DNA of 64,000 nt from Holothuria scabra (taxonomy: Eukaryota; Echinodermata; Holothuroidea; Aspidochirotida; Holothuriidae). Of the stretch, positions 58,745 to 64,000 are shown in pieces (the stretch's first letter is position 1; each line of letters begins with the position of its first letter). The translations under genes and the position numbers were made by a program. The stretch lies in assembly GCA_037179385.1 (NCBI GenBank), contig CM074190.1, positions 9,569,706 through 9,633,705 on the forward strand. The letters are read 5' to 3'. The notes below the pieces were generated by a model. It searched no databases and was not told where the DNA came from. It was given only the letters and a program-made list of their open reading frames with translations.

Positions 58745-61080
58745 GACACACTGAGAGGGATCTGGAAAGGAGGACACGGACACGAAGGGATCTAAGGTGG
58801 TCTTCAATCGGGGAGGCGGTAACAGTGTCTAGATGCAAAATGGTAAAATATTGGTACTCTAATCAGTTTCTCTTGCCTGAATGAAGTATGTGCTCAGTCA
58901 GCAATATCCAGCAGTCCGTCATTGTAGGCTTTCTATCGGCCATGAATTGGTGGTTGGGCAATAAAGAACCGCCAGAGGGCCCGACCATTGGAGGTCTGCT
59001 GGCTACACTCCGGGTAAAAAAAATCGTATACCGGCTAAAATGTTTGGGCAATCAAGTTTCATCGCCGTCGGAGAACTGCTGGCACGCCACCTAACATTTC
59101 TTCGACGGACCGCCGAAGTGGCTTGCAACGGTCCGTTGCCGAGCCCATTAAATTTGCTGACCGGGTGCTTTTGGTTTTAAAGAAAAGAAAGTAGGCCTAT
59201 ATGACCTAAAAATGTCAGGTCACTGACATTGAAGACGGTTGATCTGATGTTTCTCTGTTGAGTGTGCTGTAAGACAAACACTTCAGTCTCCATTCGGTTC
59301 CTTAGGTTGAACACACCCAGTTGGACCTGACTGTGAGGGAAGCAGACCCAGCACAAGGCCCATAGCCAAAAACTTCCAATTTTTTTCTGGTGTTTTTTCT
59401 GGTGTGGACTGTGGATGATGGCAAAATGTCAATTGAGAGTTTTTGGTGAGGGAGAGGGAGGGTGAGGGAGAGGGAGAGGCAAGGTACAAGTGGGTGGTGA
59501 AACCTTTGCCTTGATTTTTCAAGCACTAGAAATACCAAATGGTGCCAGATTTTCGACTATAAAAGAATTAATCTTGAAGGGTAGGTGATCGTTTACTGGG
59601 GCAATTTTTATTTTTCATCACAATTAAAGTTCAAAACCTTATATTGCAAAATTCTGGAGCAGAACTAGACATGTCGGGGGGGGGGGGGGGTCAAGGGGAG
59701 CAGAACTTAGCGACAGTGATTGATAGACAGAAGCAATTCTCTTCTGGAAATACCTAACGTTAATACTGCCCAAAAGCAATCCATTGCTGTGGGGTGTACA
59801 GAAAATTAGGAAAAATCACAACCCCTCAGAGAATTGGAAATGGCATTTTCTGCATGTTTGGGAAGGGGGTGGAATTTTTTCACTTGGAGAAAATGGAAAT
59901 TGATGCCTTTATTCGCTTTTCAATGGCAGAATCAACTCACGTAAAATCTGGTAGTCTCACTGTGACTGCATAAGATGTAGGCTATATTTTTTTAAATTCC
60001 AAATTTCAGTTGGGAGGGAAGGTTTCCCTTGGGGACACCCCCTTCCCCCTGGTGACACCACTGACACTACCCCAATGGCTCTGACTGTAGCCTAGGAAAG
60101 CTACTAATGAAGCAAACTGAAGTAACGGGGGGAGGGGGGGGGACCAATGAGACGGAGGACTAAAGGTATCCCTTCGTGATTCTGATGATACCTTAATGTC
60201 CCCCATTTTTGATTAATTGTACTTGAATGGTTGATTTCAAGGTTTGTTATTCCACATTTTCAATGTTCCCAGCAGTAACTGAACCAGGATTTCAAGCATG
60301 GGAAGGAGAAGGGAAATGAAGGATAAAGGAAAATGTTGAGGGCAAAAAATGTTCACACGTATCATGATACTGAGGACAAAGTTCGGGTTTTGCATGGCCC
60401 ATCTTAGGACCACTGGTGAAATCCAGGCACAAAATCCACAGAACCTCTAACATTTAAGCATCTCTGGGATAAACTATGTCTTAGGATAGTTACATCTGGT
60501 TCAGAGTTGGGGGAAACTGGGGGTGGGGGGGGGGTGGGATTCTGCAAGAGGAAAATACCCCCATGACCTCCTGGTGCCACCACTGATTCCCAGCCTGGGA
60601 ATATGAAACCCTGGGAACAATGGACTCTGGGAAATTTGCCGTAGATTTTGTGCAGCAGTGTTTCACGCGGTTCAGTGCATTTTGAGGTTTCCTCTTTTTT
60701 GTTCTAGAGGACCCTCATTTCATCTTCCATCTCACAACTTTCCATCTTTTGAACCCTATTTCTGGTCTCACAGACTCTAATCTCTGCTTTCCAAGACTAA
60801 AAGGGGTTTGCAGTTACCCCATATTGCTAAACATTTGTTCAATTTATCAGCTAACAATATGAAATCATTCAACCAATAACATGAACACATGAACAAAGTG
60901 ACAATAGTGATCATTTCTACTGTTAGGCATGGGCACAAGATTTTATATTTTTACAAATTTTATTCCAATTCTACATTTAATAGATGGCACAATACAGGAA
61001 ACTACAAGAGCTAGTACAACTGAGCCTTATTGCACTCTTTTTGGATACTGACACTGCACCACATCGTATGATATGAACTG
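58745..61080. other. Unassigned non-coding DNA
   Basis: Contains a GAGGGAGAGGGAGGGTGAGG purine stretch near 59450-59478, a G run at 59677 and solitary TGGTGACACCACTGA-type words near 60050 that resemble ends of the 57.4-kb hAT family. No gene is seen. Confidence 0.45.
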
Positions 61081-61088
61081 CTTATAAC

Positions 61089-62021
61089 CAGAAAGCAAAA
61101 AGGCTTTAGTGATCCCTTGCAGAAAAGAAAACTTTAGAAATTTTGCCTTTTCACCTCTGGTGACCTCAGATGATAATCTTGGCAATTCTTGGAAAATTCA
61201 CCTTTTGATGGCTGGCAACCCACCTGACTTAATTCTGACCTCCCCAAAACAATTAAGGTTTTGTGGGTAACCATACTGCATCCACATACCAATTACGAAA
61301 TTCTTCCAACTTTCCTACTTAAAGGTATCTTCATACCAAAGTTTTCGTCCTTTGTAAACTTATGTGACATAATCATTTGAACTCTGTTGAGTTGGCACAT
61401 GAACTCTGGTGACCTGACATTTAACCTCTGGCAACCTGGCATATGACATCTGGTGACCTGGCATGTCACCTCTGGTGATGCTGGATTTGAACTCTGGTGA
61501 CCCTACAATCCATTGAGAGGATTTTCACACAATTAGTGCCTGTGAGGTCAAATGACCTTTGACATCCACCCAAGAACAATAGCACATCTATGAACCAAAT
61601 ATAACAGTTGTTCTTCACTGTTGTCTTGAGAAATTGTGATAACAAGCCCTCCATGCCTGTGGCCAGGCAAGGCGCTGGAGGGAGCAAATGTTTTGGGAGG
61701 GGAGGAGAATCTTTCCAGGGGGCAAAATGAGTGTAAGCTGCAAACTTCAAACACTTTAGGGGGACAAAAATTTGAAAATTGAAGCCAATTACTTGGTTTG
61801 ACGGTGGTGTAACCTCTGGTGATCTAACATGACCTTTGACTCCAACCACAAACAATAAGTTTGTTCTTCCCAACATGACAAATCTGTATACAAAATATGA
61901 AAAGTGTCTGCTGTTCATATCTTGAGATATCATGTTTACAAGCAAAAGTGTCACAAACACACACACACCTACATGACATCACCATCTCATATATTTCTTG
62001 CCTGCCTATGGCAAGGAATCA
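61089..62021 (+). mobile_element. DR1-repeat element with both end motifs
   Basis: The left motif AGAAAGCAAAAAGGCTTTAG then TGATCCCTTGC (61091-61120) is followed by repeated GGTGACCT/TGACCTTTGAC units, then GAGATATCATGTTTACAAGC, (CA)n, TGACATCACCATCTCAT and the hairpin ATTTCTTGCC / GGCAAGGAAT (61993-62019), then AAAA. A 166-codon minus-strand frame inside is repeat translation. Confidence 0.65.
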
Positions 62022-62339
62022 AAATTTAATGTGTGATTAAATATTATTAATTTGTTATGATAAATTATCGATTAGTTATTACAATCATTATTTTATTGTG
62101 ACTTATTAATAATATATTACTACAAACCTATTGTTGCACTTCTACAAGTTTTTAGTTTGGTACAAGTAACTACTTTGTTAATGCAAATTAATCATTTGTC
62201 ATAGCAAAATAATAATTTTTGTAAAAAAAAAAAAAAAACAGAATGCAAAAATGCATTGAGGTTTCGATGATACATAAATGTTCCATTTCAAATAATGGCA
62301 TCATGTACCATATCTCACTCAAATGTTATACTAGCATGT

Positions 62340-62830
62340 TCAAAAAATAATTTTGTTATCCCAGATGACCTTTGATCTCCACCAACAAAATCTGGGAACA
62401 CCTTTTCACCATAACATGCATTCATTCAGTTTCCTACCTTGAGACGTGTTACCCCCTAACAACGTTTTCATTCACATTTTGACCTTGAGTGACCCCACAT
62501 GACCTTTGAGATCCATGAAAGCTATAGAAAGAAAGGTAGAGAGACAAACAGACAGAAAGAGAGCTATCTTGATATATTGAATTAACAAGATTTACACACT
62601 TTGACCCCTGCTGACCTTTGACCTCCACCAAAAACAAACAGGACCACCTTCTGACCATAATGCATCCATATACCAAATATGAAATCTATCCGATTTTCCT
62701 ATCTGATACCCTGTTAAAGGGATTTTCAGACTTTGACCTGGTGATCTGGTGACCCCAGATGACCTTTCACCTCTGCCAACAAACACTGGGAACACCTTTT
62801 CCCCAAAACGATAGGGACCATCTTCTGACC
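62340..62830 (+). repeat. DR1-repeat family, further units
   Basis: ATGACCTTTGA/CTGACCTTTGACCTCCACCA words at about 62363, 62500, 62611 and 62758 are followed by CCAxAxxxxAxxGGGACCA and ATGCATCCAxATACxAAATA. One exact DR1 word is at 62612. Confidence 0.7.
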
Positions 62831-62879
62831 ACAATGCATCCACATACAAAATATGACATCCACCCAAGTTTCTTACATG

Positions 62880-63700
62880 TCCGTCCAAAATGTTACTCTA
62901 CCAAGGGCCAGTGCCATAGCACATTAAACAAAATCTGTTTCGAGTCAGTGCCATGTGATGCTTAAATGTGCCCCTCAAACAATTCTATGCACAATCATTG
63001 AAAACATTCTTCAATATGGTATATCAAAATAAATTTAATGGCATATCTTATTAATGACCTTTATGTAGGAGTGGAGAGTGGTGTTAAAGTCAAATTAATG
63101 TGCCGCGATGGCATCACAGATTTCCCATGATGCACCAAATTTCATGAAAAAAAATGCATTACTTTAAAAATCTGTATCTTCTGATTGCTATATGCTATTG
63201 ATATGAAGTTATCACCGACTGAAAGAGAAAATTCTTCTACATACGGTATTCTGAAATTAACAAATTTTGTCCACAGAATATGCCTTTGTATTCAAGTGGT
63301 CTCTAAAATGCCATTTCTGGTGTTCAGGGAGAGCTTTTCTAGTGCGCTACGAGCCAACTGATGGTGGCATTCTGGATTCATAGACAGAATATTTAATCTC
63401 AGATACTGTATATCCTCAATCACTATAGATCCTGGTAGTGCTCATATGCACACAGTGCAGCTGTATGTGTGGCATGAGCCCACAGTATTTCCCCCAAAAT
63501 GGTAGTGGTACAATTTTTCTGATAATTTCCTGATCAATTTACAATTTGCTCATGTGCCATTTAGGTGATCATTTTTATTTTGTGAAAGCAGGCTCAAAAT
63601 ATTATTTATATGGGTTCTATAACCCTGGGAAGTGCCATTTTTGGCCAAAGTATTCTACACATGTCCAACCCAATAAATGGTGCTACTATGCTTTCTTTTG
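62880..63700. other. Non-coding DNA with two repeat fragments
   Basis: Copies of the 'ATGCCATTTCTGGxxTTC ... AACTGATGGTGGC' family lie at 63310-63375 and 63625-63690. No gene is seen. Confidence 0.5.
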
Positions 63701-63774
63701 GGCAGGATAACAGTCGTTTAATTGCAACCACCTTGCCTCTGCTGCCAAAAATGCCTGTGCTAAGCCTTAAATAT

Positions 63775-64000
63775 AATTATGAATGGAGTGAGATAGCAAG
63801 CCTCAAGCTAAAAATTTCTTTTAAAAAGAAATGTTATATTGAAAAGACTGAGGAACCAAGCCTCATGCTTGGTACAGCACTTCATTCCAAAACATGTCTT
63901 ATATAAAAACTTAATACATATAAATGGACTGAGATACCAAGCCTGATGCTTGGTATTTCATTCCATAACATGTATTACATTAAATGGACTGAGATACCAA
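63775..64000 (+). repeat. Tandem repeat with CCAAGC/GCTTGG hairpin, runs off the window
   Basis: Units contain GGACTGAGATACCAAGCC, TGATGCTTGGTA, TTTCATTCCATAACATGT and ATTACATTAAAT. At least three are visible, the last cut by the window end. Each has the stem CCAAGC..GCTTGG. Confidence 0.75.

Noticed and set aside
61466..61966. 166-codon minus-strand frame, the longest in the window
   Set aside because: It runs through the DR1-repeat element; similar peptide strings arise wherever the repeat unit is translated.

Overview
The window is animal nuclear DNA: AT-leaning, intron-rich and dense with interspersed repeats, with no bacterial-style gene packing. Frequent GGCCTA and TACTGTA-type words, many DNA-transposon remnants and TGACCTTTGACCT satellite arrays suggest a marine invertebrate. 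An echinoderm-like deuterostome is my best guess, made from sequence texture only.

One protein-coding gene is well supported. It is an ASCC1 orthologue (activating signal cointegrator 1 complex subunit 1) on the minus strand, built from eight coding exons between 34293 (ATG) and 8866 (TGA). All seven introns have GT/AG ends and the codon phases close exactly: 1095 nt, 364 aa. The protein has an N-terminal segment, a KH domain with a GKGG loop, and a 2H phosphodiesterase / RNA-ligase-like domain with both H-x-T motifs. Upstream non-coding exons and the promoter were not located.

Layout: 1-1270 is unassigned. 1270-5790 holds a duplicated segment, one copy of which is interrupted by a 3.05-kb foldback-like element with long purine/pyrimidine-asymmetric inverted arms; the other copy preserves the empty site. 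5.8-8.9 kb is the 3' flank of ASCC1. 8.9-34.3 kb is ASCC1, whose introns carry a TA-flanked transposon with a HIRAN-like ORF, tandem duplications, a TATTAT-flanked 2.1-kb element, arrays of DR1-like repeats, a duplicated 306-bp unit and hAT-type MITEs. 34.4-35.6 kb is a near-palindromic inverted repeat just upstream of the ASCC1 start codon. 35.6-64 kb has no recognised gene. It holds CR1-like LINE 3' ends, a tRNA-headed SINE with the same 3' tail, four hAT-type insertions (three with perfect 8-bp target duplications), minisatellites and another DR1-repeat array.

Nothing here looks like an operon, CRISPR or other multi-gene system. The most unusual content is mobile-element architecture: the foldback element with its empty site, the HIRAN-carrying TA element, satellites that spread nuclear-receptor half-site pairs, and a SINE/LINE tail-sharing pair.
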